A stretch of 64,000 nt of DNA from Vibrio algarum (GTDB taxonomy: Bacteria; Pseudomonadota; Gammaproteobacteria; Enterobacterales; Vibrionaceae). A model generated the notes under the pieces. The model did no database searches and was not told where the DNA came from. It saw only the letters and a list, made by a program, of their open reading frames with translations. Below, one piece after another: positions 56,521 to 64,000 of this stretch; position 1 is the first letter of the stretch, and each line of letters opens with the position of its first letter. Made by a program: the position numbers and the translations under genes. The stretch spans positions 1,612,001 to 1,676,000 of the forward strand of contig NZ_JAQLOI010000001.1 of assembly GCF_028204155.1 (NCBI RefSeq), written 5' to 3'.

Positions 56521-56668
56521 CGAGTCTTTTTTCTATCCAACTACTAATTAGTTTTAATGATTTTACCTATTTACCTATCATAAGTGAATGAATCTTCATT
56601 TTCACTAGCCAACATAAACAAATTTCGCTAGTCTGCTAAACACGAAGAATTTATCGACTATCAATTCA

Positions 56669-57949
56669 ATGGAATCCCTTACGCTACAACCTATTCATCA
56701 AGTAAATGGTGAAGTAAACCTACCTGGTTCTAAAAGTGTGTCCAATAGAGCTCTACTACTAGCGGCTCTTGCTAGCGGGACAACGCGCCTTACTAATTTA
56801 CTTGATAGTGACGATATTCGTCATATGCTTAATGCTCTGACGCTATTAGGTGTTCAGTACACGCTTTCAGATGATAAAACAGTATGTGAAGTAAAAGGTC
56901 TTGGAAGGCCATTTAAAAGCAGTCAGTCGTTAGAACTCTTTCTTGGTAATGCAGGCACGGCGATGAGACCTTTAGCTGCGGCGCTATGCTTAGGAGAGGG
57001 AGAATATGTGCTAACGGGTGAGCCTCGAATGAAAGAGCGACCAATAGGACATTTAGTAAAAGCACTTCGTAATGCGGGTGCTGAGATCGAATATTTAGAA
57101 AATGAGAATTATCCACCATTGAAGATTAATGGCACTGGATTGAATGAAGGCTGTGTTTCAATTGATGGCTCAATATCAAGTCAGTTTTTAACTGCATTTC
57201 TAATGTCCGCTCCTCTTGCAAAAGGCGAAGTGACTATCAACATAGAAGGTGAGTTAGTTTCTAAGCCGTATATTGATATTACTTTGCACATAATGAAGCA
57301 ATTTGGCGTTGATGTGATCAACAATAATTATGCTCAATTTGTTATTCCTGCAGGGCAAAATTACACCTCTCCTGGGGAGTTTTTAGTAGAAGGTGATGCA
57401 TCATCAGCTTCTTATTTTCTCGCTGCTGGTGCAATAAAAGGTGGTGAGATAAAGGTTACTGGTATCGGTAAAAACAGCATACAAGGGGACATTCAATTTG
57501 CTGATGCACTTGAAAAAATGGGTGCAGAAATCGAATGGGGAGACGACTATGTTATCTCTAGAGTGGGTGAGCTAAAAGCGGTAGATATGGACTTTAATCA
57601 TATTCCTGATGCTGCAATGACTATTGCTACCACAGCCCTTTTTGCAAAAGGTACCACGGCTATTCGAAACGTGTATAACTGGCGTGTAAAAGAGACCGAT
57701 CGTTTAGCCGCTATGGCAACGGAATTGCGTAAAGTTGGGGCGGAAGTTGAAGAGGGTGAGGATTATATTATTATCACCCCTACAGCGAAGCTTAACCATG
57801 CTGCTATCGATACCTATGATGATCACAGAATGGCAATGTGTTTCTCACTCGTTGCGTTAAGCGATACACCAGTTACGATTAATGACCCTGCTTGTACCTC
57901 AAAAACATTTCCAGACTATTTTGATAAGTTAAAAGGATTAAGTCAGTAG
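56669..57949 (+). CDS. aroA: 3-phosphoshikimate 1-carboxyvinyltransferase (EPSP synthase)
   Basis: The 426-residue enzyme of the shikimate pathway joins shikimate-3-phosphate and phosphoenolpyruvate. Seen: NLPGSKSVSNRALLLAALAS (~20, substrate lysine), GNAGTAMRPLAAAL (~93, class I form with the glyphosate-sensitive glycine), and WRVKETDRLAAMATELRK (~343). It stands alone, divergent from aat. Confidence 0.97.
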   Translation: MESLTLQPIHQVNGEVNLPGSKSVSNRALLLAALASGTTRLTNLLDSDDIRHMLNALTLLGVQYTLSDDKTVCEVKGLGRPFKSSQSLELFLGNAGTAMRPLAAALCLGEGEYVLTGEPRMKERPIGHLVKALRNAGAEIEYLENENYPPLKINGTGLNEGCVSIDGSISSQFLTAFLMSAPLAKGEVTINIEGELVSKPYIDITLHIMKQFGVDVINNNYAQFVIPAGQNYTSPGEFLVEGDASSASYFLAAGAIKGGEIKVTGIGKNSIQGDIQFADALEKMGAEIEWGDDYVISRVGELKAVDMDFNHIPDAAMTIATTALFAKGTTAIRNVYNWRVKETDRLAAMATELRKVGAEVEEGEDYIIITPTAKLNHAAIDTYDDHRMAMCFSLVALSDTPVTINDPACTSKTFPDYFDKLKGLSQ

Positions 57950-57961
57950 TTCAGTGACGAA

Positions 57962-58020
57962 AGAAACAGTAGATATAAATAGACTCCATAATAGGTAGTT
58001 TGTATCTCTACTGTTTCTTA
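57962..58020. terminator. Inverted repeat between aroA and yciN
   Basis: AAGAAACAGTAGA (57962-57974) and TCTACTGTTTCTT (58008-58020) are perfect 13-bp repeats with a 33-base loop between convergent genes; likely transcription end but with a weak T-tract. Confidence 0.55.
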
Positions 58021-58088
58021 ATTCTATCTAGAAAAGCAATCTAGCTAACCTTCTGTAAAGCGTTAGGTACGACTCTTACGAATGTACT

Positions 58089-58333
58089 CTATTTGAGAGT
58101 GAACTCTTTAGATAGGCTTAATGCTAGGTACTTGAACATATTGAAGACGGTTGTTGTGTTTTCTGTTGGTAATCCGTTGTCGTCGAGAAAATAAGGCCCT
58201 TTAAATATTAAAACTTCGTCCTTTTCTGTCACTGAATCAGCATGCATTCCATCTATATAGGTGTCGTGGTCTTGAATAATTTGGTTGGCAATTAGTAATA
58301 GGTCAAACTCTGAAATGATTTTTTTTCGCTCAT
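58089..58333 (-). pseudogene. yciN: YciN family protein, interrupted by a one-base frameshift near the start
   Basis: The reading frame from 58318 to the TAG at 58089 encodes LLLIANQIIQDHDTYIDGM... FKGPYFLDDNGLP... TVFNMFKYLAL, clearly YciN (E. coli: 83 residues, the same block layout), which is also divergent from topA in E. coli. No start codon is in that frame. An ATG at 58333 reads MSEKK and joins it if the T8 run at 58319-58326 (A8 on the coding strand) had nine bases, giving MSEKKIISEFDLLL and 81 residues. Function of YciN is not known. Confidence 0.8.
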
Positions 58334-58702
58334 GATATTTTTGCTCAAGTAAAAATTGATTTTTCGACAGTTTATGCGTTCATTTTTCAAAATCAACGCT
58401 TAAATTTTTTATAGTTTGGCTAAAACCGTAAAGAAACTGTGAGCTGAGACATAAATCTTCAGCTTTGCAAGAGTAATAAATTCAGAGCTGATTACTATGT
58501 GCGTCTCCGAGTTGAGAGGGCAGAATAACTGTCTATAAGTCGAGCAGACAGAATTAAAATGAAAAATATTTGTTGATCTTCTGGCGCTCTCGCTCAATAG
58601 TAAAAAAAGAAACTTAAATTTTGGTAAAGGTCTTGATAGTGAAAGTTGTCGCTATCAATTGAATAATTGCCATCGCAATGATTGAGGATGTCAGAGTCAA
58701 TT
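58334..58702. other. Divergent interval between yciN and topA
   Basis: No gene I can support lies in these 369 bases. TTGATAG (58632-58638) and CTATCAA (58651-58657) form an inverted repeat ~45 bases before the topA start; promoter elements for topA must be here, but I cannot pick out individual sites. Confidence 0.45.
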
Positions 58703-61330
58703 ATGGGTAAATCACTTGTTATAGTGGAGTCACCAGCCAAGGCAAAAACAATCAACAAATACCTTGGAAAAGACTTTATTGTTAAGTCTAGTGTTGGTCA
58801 TGTAAGAGACCTTCCTACGGCAGGCCAAAGTAGTGGCCAAAAAGCGGCGGCGATTTCGACGAAAGGTATGAGCCCAGAAGAAAAGGCTCGTATTAAGAAA
58901 GAAAAAGAGCGCAAATCACTGATTAAGAAAATGGGTATTGACCCATTTAATGGCTGGGAAGCTAACTACCAAGTACTACCTGGTAAAGAAAAGGTAGTTG
59001 CTGAATTACAAAAACTCGCGAAAGACGCAGATACCGTTTATCTCGCAACCGATTTGGACCGCGAAGGAGAAGCCATCGCTTGGCACCTTCGTGAGATCAT
59101 CGGTGGCGATGAAGAGCGATATAAACGAGTTGTCTTTAACGAAATTACCAAGAATGCTATCCAGCAAGCGTTTGAAACTCCTGGTGAGTTAAGCATGGAT
59201 GGGGTTAACGCTCAGCAAGCGCGTCGTTTTATGGACCGTGTTGTTGGCTTTATGGTATCTCCACTACTTTGGAAAAAGGTAGCGAGAGGGCTTTCTGCTG
59301 GCCGCGTACAATCTGTTGCGGTAAAACTTTTGGTAGAGCGTGAGCGTGAAATCAACGCTTTTATCCCTGAAGAATTCTGGGACATTCATGCAGACACAAA
59401 AACTGCAGATAAAACGGACTTCCGCCTAGTTGTTGCACAGAAAGATGGTGCAAGCTTTAAGCCAACGACTGAAGCACAGGCAACGTCGGCTGTTAATATC
59501 CTCAACAATGCGAGTTTTGAGGTATGTAAGCGGGAAGATAGACCAACACAAAGCAAACCGTCAGCACCTTATATCACGTCAACGCTGCAACAGGCTGCGA
59601 GTACCCGCATGGGGTACGGCGTTAAAAAGACCATGATGTTAGCACAGCGACTATATGAAGCTGGTTATATTACCTACATGCGTACGGATTCCACAAACTT
59701 AAGTGCAGAAGCAGTTGATACCCTTCGCGGTTATATTTCTTCGGAATTTGGTGATAAATATTTACCAGATGCACCAATTCGCTATGGAAGTAAAGCCGGT
59801 GCACAAGAGGCTCACGAAGCTATACGACCATCGAGCGTAGAAGTGACAGCGGATGACCTCCAAGGTATGGAAGCGGATGCCGTTAAACTTTACTCACTTA
59901 TATGGAATCAATTTGTTGCTTGTCAGATGACACCTGCGAAATATGATTCAACAACAGTAAGTGTTAAAGCGGCTGACTTCACACTGAAAGCAAAAGGTAG
60001 AATTCTTAAATTTGATGGTTGGACACGAGTTCAACGACCAATGGGCAAGAACGAAGACCAAATATTACCAGCAGTTAAAGTTGGCGATAAACTGGATCTA
60101 AAAGCCTTAGATCCTAAGCAACACTTTACCAAACCGCCAGCACGTTTCACTGAAGCAGCTTTGGTTAAAGAACTTGAAAAACGTGGAATTGGCCGTCCAT
60201 CAACCTACGCGGCAATTATCTCGACTATTCAAGACCGTGGTTATGTGAAGGTAGAGCAACGTCGTTTTTACGCTGAGAAGATGGGTGAGATTGTCACTGA
60301 CCGTCTTGATGGCAGCTTCGATGATTTAATGAACTACGATTTTACAGCGCGTATGGAACAAAAGCTCGATCAAGTTGCTGAAGGCGAAACCAACTGGAAA
60401 GGTGTACTTGATAACTTCTTTAGCGATTTCTCTAACCATCTTGAAAAAGCAGAATTAGACGAAGACGCTGGTGGTATGAAGCCAAACCATATCGTTGAAA
60501 CAGATATTGAATGCCCAACTTGTAGCCGTCCAATGGGTATTCGTACGGCGTCAACCGGTGTTTTCCTCGGCTGTTCTGGTTACGCATTGCCGCCAAAAGA
60601 GCGTTGTAAAACAACCATTAATTTGGGTGATGAAGAGGGCATAATTAATGTCCTAGAAGAAGATGTAGAAACAGCTGCACTTAGAGCGAAGAAACGTTGC
60701 CCTATTTGTGAAACGGCGATGGACGCGTATCTCATCGATGATACGCGGAAACTTCACGTTTGTGGTAATAACCCTAATTGTGAAGGCTATGTCATCGAAA
60801 AAGGTGAGTTCAAGCTCAAAGGTTACGATGGCCCCGTTGTTGAATGTGACAAATGTGGTTCTGATATGGTCCTCAAAAATGGCCGCTTCGGTAAGTATAT
60901 GGGTTGTACCAGTGAAGAGTGTAAAAACACTCGTAAAATTCTTAGAAATGGCGAAGTAGCGCCACCTAAAGAAGACCCGGTCCACTTCCCAGAGTTACCA
61001 TGTGAAAATTCGGATGCATATTTTGTATTGCGTGATGGTGCTTCTGGCTTGTTTATGGCAGCAAGCAACTTCCCTAAATCTCGTGAGACAAGAGCACCGT
61101 TGGTAGAAGAGTTGGTTAAATATAAAGATCGTATTTCACCTAAATTCCAATATCTAACAACGGCTCCTGTGGCTGATCCGGACGGGCGACCTACTGTGGT
61201 TCGATTCAGTCGTAAATCAAAAGAGAACTATGTTCGTTCTGAAGTTGATGGTAAACCTTCTGGATGGACAGGGCTCTATATTGACGGTAAATGGGAAATT
61301 ACGGATAAGCGTAAAAAACCTAAGTCATAA
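58703..61330 (+). CDS. topA: DNA topoisomerase I
   Basis: The product is 875 residues from the ATG at 58703 (MGKSLVIVESPAKAKTINKY, the family start; frames open 21 bases further out). It relaxes negative supercoils. TOPRIM has VESPAKAKT and DLDREGEAIAWHL (~residues 110-125); the catalytic tyrosine is in YMRTDSTNLS (~325); ARFTEAALVKELEKRGIGRPSTYAA follows. The C-terminus has three zinc-ribbon repeats: CPTCSRPMG...CSGYALPPKERC, CPICETAMD...CGNNPNC and CDKCGSDMV...CTSEEC. Confidence 0.97.
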   Translation: MGKSLVIVESPAKAKTINKYLGKDFIVKSSVGHVRDLPTAGQSSGQKAAAISTKGMSPEEKARIKKEKERKSLIKKMGIDPFNGWEANYQVLPGKEKVVAELQKLAKDADTVYLATDLDREGEAIAWHLREIIGGDEERYKRVVFNEITKNAIQQAFETPGELSMDGVNAQQARRFMDRVVGFMVSPLLWKKVARGLSAGRVQSVAVKLLVEREREINAFIPEEFWDIHADTKTADKTDFRLVVAQKDGASFKPTTEAQATSAVNILNNASFEVCKREDRPTQSKPSAPYITSTLQQAASTRMGYGVKKTMMLAQRLYEAGYITYMRTDSTNLSAEAVDTLRGYISSEFGDKYLPDAPIRYGSKAGAQEAHEAIRPSSVEVTADDLQGMEADAVKLYSLIWNQFVACQMTPAKYDSTTVSVKAADFTLKAKGRILKFDGWTRVQRPMGKNEDQILPAVKVGDKLDLKALDPKQHFTKPPARFTEAALVKELEKRGIGRPSTYAAIISTIQDRGYVKVEQRRFYAEKMGEIVTDRLDGSFDDLMNYDFTARMEQKLDQVAEGETNWKGVLDNFFSDFSNHLEKAELDEDAGGMKPNHIVETDIECPTCSRPMGIRTASTGVFLGCSGYALPPKERCKTTINLGDEEGIINVLEEDVETAALRAKKRCPICETAMDAYLIDDTRKLHVCGNNPNCEGYVIEKGEFKLKGYDGPVVECDKCGSDMVLKNGRFGKYMGCTSEECKNTRKILRNGEVAPPKEDPVHFPELPCENSDAYFVLRDGASGLFMAASNFPKSRETRAPLVEELVKYKDRISPKFQYLTTAPVADPDGRPTVVRFSRKSKENYVRSEVDGKPSGWTGLYIDGKWEITDKRKKPKS

Positions 61331-61349
61331 ACTTTTTTCATGATTTGTT

Positions 61350-61380
61350 TTGGCGGCCAATTGGCCGCCTTTTTTTATTT
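61350..61380 (+). terminator. Rho-independent terminator of topA
   Basis: The palindrome GGCGGCCAATTGGCCGCC forms a strong hairpin followed by T8. Confidence 0.95.
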
Positions 61381-61759
61381 TCAGCCTTTGAGTATCATCG
61401 ATAAAAATGATAATTGCTTTTTAGGAATAGAAACTACAACGGCTTCTGATTACCATGCGGTGTGTTTAAATTTTTGACTTGCGGAATGACAATAAGTGAA
61501 CAAACTAAGCCTAGAGGCATAAATAGCGCATTAAATCGCGTAATTTAGCGGGGAACGCGCTTAATGTGTTCCCTTCAGTTTAAATATTGACTGAATGAAA
61601 TCGCTTGATCGTGAAGTATGGTCTCCGACTTTAGTATCAATTAGAACAAATTTATACAATTTCATGACAATAACAAGTAATCTAAGAATTATAAGATGTG
61701 GTAAACTGCTCATCCTGTGAAAATACTTAAATCAAAAAGGTAAAATAAAAATAGTCCCT
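61381..61759. other. Gene-free interval with hairpins before the hydrolase gene
   Basis: Within these 379 bases I see no gene. CGCATTAAAT...ATTTAGCG (61526-61551) and GGGAACGCG...TGTGTTCCC (61552-61575) are adjacent hairpins followed by TTCAGTTT; they could belong to a small RNA but there is no clear promoter or T-run. The hydrolase promoter lies toward the right end. Confidence 0.35.
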
Positions 61760-62557
61760 ATGTCTGAAGCACTTTTATTCCACAAAACCTACAAACATCC
61801 AACCAGTTCAGAATGGGTGGTTTTCGTGCATGGTGCTGGTGGTAGCTCTTCTATTTGGTTTAAGCAGATTAAAGCGTATAAAGCGCATTTTAATTTACTG
61901 CTCATTGATTTGAGAGGACATGGTCGTTCTAATAATTTATTAAAAGGTTTTATTACGAATCAGTACACCTTTAAAGACGTTACCATGGATATATTAAAAG
62001 TCTTGGATCATCTTAAGATTCACTCAGCGCATTTTGTTGGTATGTCATTGGGTACTATCATTGTCCGAAATATTGCTGAATTAGCATCAGGTAGAGTAAG
62101 GACTATGGTGCTAGGTGGGGCGGTGACTAGATTAAATATACGCTCGCAAATATTGGTTAAGTTAGGTGATCTAAGTAAGCACATTGTTCCCTATATGTGG
62201 CTATATGGCCTTTTCGCCTATATTGTTATGCCACAACGATGCCAGAAAGAATCTAGGCACTTATTTGTTCGTGAAGCTAAAAATTTATGCCAAAAAGAGT
62301 TTAAACGATGGTTTAAGCTTACGTCGGAAGTAAACCCTATGATGCGTTATTTCAGGGATCAAGATTTAGCTATCCCTACGCTCTATCTCATGGGCGATAA
62401 AGATTATATGTTTATCGCACCAGTTAAAGAGATGGTAGCAATGCATAAAGAAAGTACTCTGCACGAAATTTCAGATTGTGGACACGTGTGTAATGTCGAA
62501 AAGCCAGATGAATTTAACGCTAAATCGATAGATTTTATTCGCCAACAGATAAAGTAA
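61760..62557 (+). CDS. Alpha/beta-hydrolase fold protein
   Basis: The 265-residue cytoplasmic protein has the oxyanion segment VVFVHGAGGSSSIW (~residues 20-33), RGHGRSNN, the nucleophile elbow GMSLGT with S96, an acid candidate at D213 or D215 (LMGDKDYMF) and the histidine H242 in CGHVCNVEKP. This is the full esterase/lipase triad order. Substrate unknown. It converges on a DUF2007 gene with 11 bases between. Confidence 0.9.
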   Translation: MSEALLFHKTYKHPTSSEWVVFVHGAGGSSSIWFKQIKAYKAHFNLLLIDLRGHGRSNNLLKGFITNQYTFKDVTMDILKVLDHLKIHSAHFVGMSLGTIIVRNIAELASGRVRTMVLGGAVTRLNIRSQILVKLGDLSKHIVPYMWLYGLFAYIVMPQRCQKESRHLFVREAKNLCQKEFKRWFKLTSEVNPMMRYFRDQDLAIPTLYLMGDKDYMFIAPVKEMVAMHKESTLHEISDCGHVCNVEKPDEFNAKSIDFIRQQIK

Positions 62558-62568
62558 CTCCGTATACA

Positions 62569-62886
62569 TTATTCAGTAATATGTAATGGGTTACTGCAAT
62601 TCCAACATAGACCAAATTGGCCTTCGTTTACTTCTCCGCACTCAGAACAAGTCCAATCAACCATGTGCTCTTGTTGCTGCTGATACTCTAAAATTATCGC
62701 TTGTACAGTTTCGATTTTGTTTGGTTGGAGAAGCCATACATATGGGTCTGTGTCTTCTGTTAGGGGTATTTCACCTTTGAGGCCAAAGATACCATCTCCA
62801 CGGACTTCCGCTAGGATGCATTGCTGCTGTAGAAGCCCACATAAGATGTGAGCCTCGGTCGGATTAGATGCACTGAATACTTTCAT
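62569..62886 (-). CDS. DUF2007 protein with C-terminal zinc ribbon
   Basis: The 105-residue product has the DUF2007 fold at the N-terminus (VFSASNPTEAHILCGLLQQQ and the GIFGLKGEIPL loop) and a C-terminal zinc ribbon, CSECGEVNEGQFGLCWNCS, with four cysteines as two CxxC pairs. The family is thought to bind small ligands or proteins, but no function is established. It lies 3 bases after the start-side neighbour's stop and is probably co-transcribed with it. Confidence 0.85.
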   Translation of the reverse strand: MKVFSASNPTEAHILCGLLQQQCILAEVRGDGIFGLKGEIPLTEDTDPYVWLLQPNKIETVQAIILEYQQQQEHMVDWTCSECGEVNEGQFGLCWNCSNPLHITE

Positions 62887-62889
62887 TAA

Positions 62890-63567
62890 TTAAGCCGCAT
62901 TGTTAGGACGTAGTTTCGCCATAATCCATTTTGTTATTACAGGAAAAAGGCCCAATAAAACGAATGAGGCTAAAACACTTGGTGATACGATACCAGAAAG
63001 GCTATCAATGTTGGCTAGTTGGGTTCCTGCATTTAAGTAAACCATCGTCCCAGGTAGCATACCCAGCTGGCTGACAAGGTAGAATTTAGTGGTTGAGATT
63101 GGCGTTAATCCCATCAATAAATTGATTAAAAAGAACGGAAAAACAGGTATTAATCTCAAAGAGAATAGATAAAACGGACCGTCTTTTTCAACGCCTTGAT
63201 TTAGGGTTTCTAGTTTTGCACCAAACTTATTTTGAACCCATTCTCGAAGTAGATAACGACTGCTTAAAAACGCCAACGTAGCCCCAATCGTACTTGCAAA
63301 TGAAACTAGGAATAAACTAGTGAAAAAACCAAATAGTGCCGCGCCTAACAAGGTCACAACAGCGGCACCAGGAATAGAAAATGCGGTGATAGCAACGTAA
63401 GCAAAGAAATAAACAAGAGCGGAAAAAACAAAGTTGTTTTCAATATAATCAGCAAGCAATGCTTGCTGCTCCTTAGCATTATCTAGTGTGAAATATTGAC
63501 CAAACTGAGTAGCAAGTAAAACAATAGTAACAATAAGCACAATGCCAATAATGAGTTTTTTATTCAT
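62890..63567 (-). CDS. TVP38/TMEM64 (DedA-like) family membrane protein
   Basis: The product is 225 residues from the ATG at 63567 (MNKKLIIGIVLIVTIVLL), with GGAA upstream; a longer frame to 63621 exists. It has about 5-6 hydrophobic segments and the SNARE-associated core: SIPGAAVVTLLGAALFGFF, the STIGATLAFLSSRYLLREWV segment and the FSLRLIPVFPFFLINLLMGL segment. Members are inner-membrane proteins proposed to act as lipid scramblases or transporters; the exact role here is not known. Confidence 0.9.
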   Translation of the reverse strand: MNKKLIIGIVLIVTIVLLATQFGQYFTLDNAKEQQALLADYIENNFVFSALVYFFAYVAITAFSIPGAAVVTLLGAALFGFFTSLFLVSFASTIGATLAFLSSRYLLREWVQNKFGAKLETLNQGVEKDGPFYLFSLRLIPVFPFFLINLLMGLTPISTTKFYLVSQLGMLPGTMVYLNAGTQLANIDSLSGIVSPSVLASFVLLGLFPVITKWIMAKLRPNNAA

Positions 63568-63637
63568 GTAAGATGATTCCAATAAAATGGTATTAGCTAT
63601 TATGACAGGCAAAGTTAACAAAAACTTTCAAATAGAT

Positions 63638-63676
63638 ATAAAAAAACCACCTAAACGAGTTGGGTGGTTTTTTTAT
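63638..63676 (-). terminator. Rho-independent terminator of the tfoX/tfoY-type gene
   Basis: AACCACC and GGTGGTT (63645-63671 region) with a short loop, A and T runs on both sides; on the minus strand it lies ~20 bases past the stop at 63696. Confidence 0.85.
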
Positions 63677-63695
63677 TTTGGATAGCAATAGTTTA

Positions 63696-64000
63696 TTAAT
63701 CTAAAGATTCGATAAGTTCATTTCTACGAGTCTGTGATATTACTGACCAATGCGTACCATTTAGCGCTCCTTCAAGTGCCCATAGTAATTCGATATTTAC
63801 AGGCCCGTCTTGGGAGGCCTGGATAGCTTTAAAAGCTTGTACCGAGCCCATATTTCTAAGCTGACTAACTGATTCGATACCTACTTTTTTCAACATTCGT
63901 TCGGTCCCTAAACGAAGGTTAGGCAGATCTTTTAGTCGAGTTGGTTTATCTTCAGAGCTTGACTCTTTCTCTTCACGAGCCGACTTTAGAGCAACTTGCG
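63696..64000 (-). CDS. tfoY: TfoX/Sxy family protein, probably TfoY, C-terminal part (partial)
   Basis: The frame is open to the window edge, giving ~101 codons. LKDLPNLRLGTERMLKKVGIESV is the start of the TfoX C-terminal domain, with ALEGALNGTHWSVIS near the end. TfoX and TfoY regulate competence, motility and type VI secretion in Vibrio. The neighbourhood near topA fits VC1722 (tfoY) better than VC1153 (tfoX), from memory of V. cholerae order; this is not decisive since the N-terminal half is missing. The ATG at 63896 is internal. Confidence 0.75.
   Translation of the reverse strand, partial: QVALKSAREEKESSSEDKPTRLKDLPNLRLGTERMLKKVGIESVSQLRNMGSVQAFKAIQASQDGPVNIELLWALEGALNGTHWSVISQTRRNELIESLD

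Noticed and set aside
58409..58597. 62-codon frame on the minus strand between yciN and topA
   Set aside because: No ribosome binding site or recognisable product; the interval looks regulatory.
1..64000. CRISPR arrays, tRNA or rRNA genes, prophage or integron repeats
   Set aside because: No spaced direct repeats, cloverleaf-like segments or phage/integrase genes were seen.

Overview
The window reads as a chromosomal segment of a marine Vibrionaceae bacterium, from Vibrio or a close relative. The evidence is gene content and order: ndh, csiV, mfd, a plzB-like gene, lolCDE, comEC, msbA, lpxK, kdsB, the spoVR/yeaH/prkA trio, yfbU, pflA, pflB, a basic amino acid ABC transporter and xthA follow the order I recall around VC1890 to VC1859 of V. 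cholerae. A second block (purB, hflD, mnmA, rluE, monomeric icd, cspD, clpS, clpA) and a third (infA, bpt, aat, aroA, yciN, topA, a tfoX/tfoY-type gene) are apparently joined to it. No phage, plasmid, CRISPR, tRNA or rRNA was seen. The DNA is moderately AT-rich and mostly housekeeping.

Layout. 0-6 kb: end of ndh, a small MITE-like element, a GNAT gene, then the leftward plzB-mfd-csiV group. 6-16 kb: rightward lolC, a leftward TAXI-type TRAP transporter sitting between lolC and lolDE, then a DUF2062 gene and comEC. 16-20 kb: msbA-lpxK-ycaR-kdsB, for lipid A export and KDO supply. 20-25 kb: the leftward prkA-yeaH-spoVR stress operon. 25-34 kb: yfbU, pflA, a chemoreceptor, an lpxR-type lipid A deacylase, pflB and a DUF3360 membrane protein in the position focA holds in enterobacteria. 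34-38 kb: a HisP/ArgT-type amino acid importer. 38-44 kb: xthA, two tandem paralogous chemoreceptors with sigma-28-like promoters, and a GNAT gene. 44-64 kb: the purB and rluE/icd groups, the ClpS/ClpA and Aat/Bpt N-degron genes around infA, then aroA, yciN, topA, a hydrolase, a DUF2007 protein, a TVP38-type membrane protein and the C-terminal part of a TfoX/TfoY protein.

The most consequential observation is technical or evolutionary. Five genes (lolC, lolD, comEC twice, a GNAT gene and yciN) are each restored to full family length by adding one base in a homopolymer run. LolC and LolD are essential in related bacteria, so uncorrected homopolymer errors in the sequence are more likely than six real lesions. 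The most interesting biology is the TRAP cassette splitting the lol operon, the DUF3360 transporter next to pflB with an FNR-like site upstream, a 28-bp perfect palindrome with a CRP-like core upstream of the amino acid importer, a possible pseudoknot RNA downstream of lolE, and hairpins next to the binding-protein gene in both transport operons.
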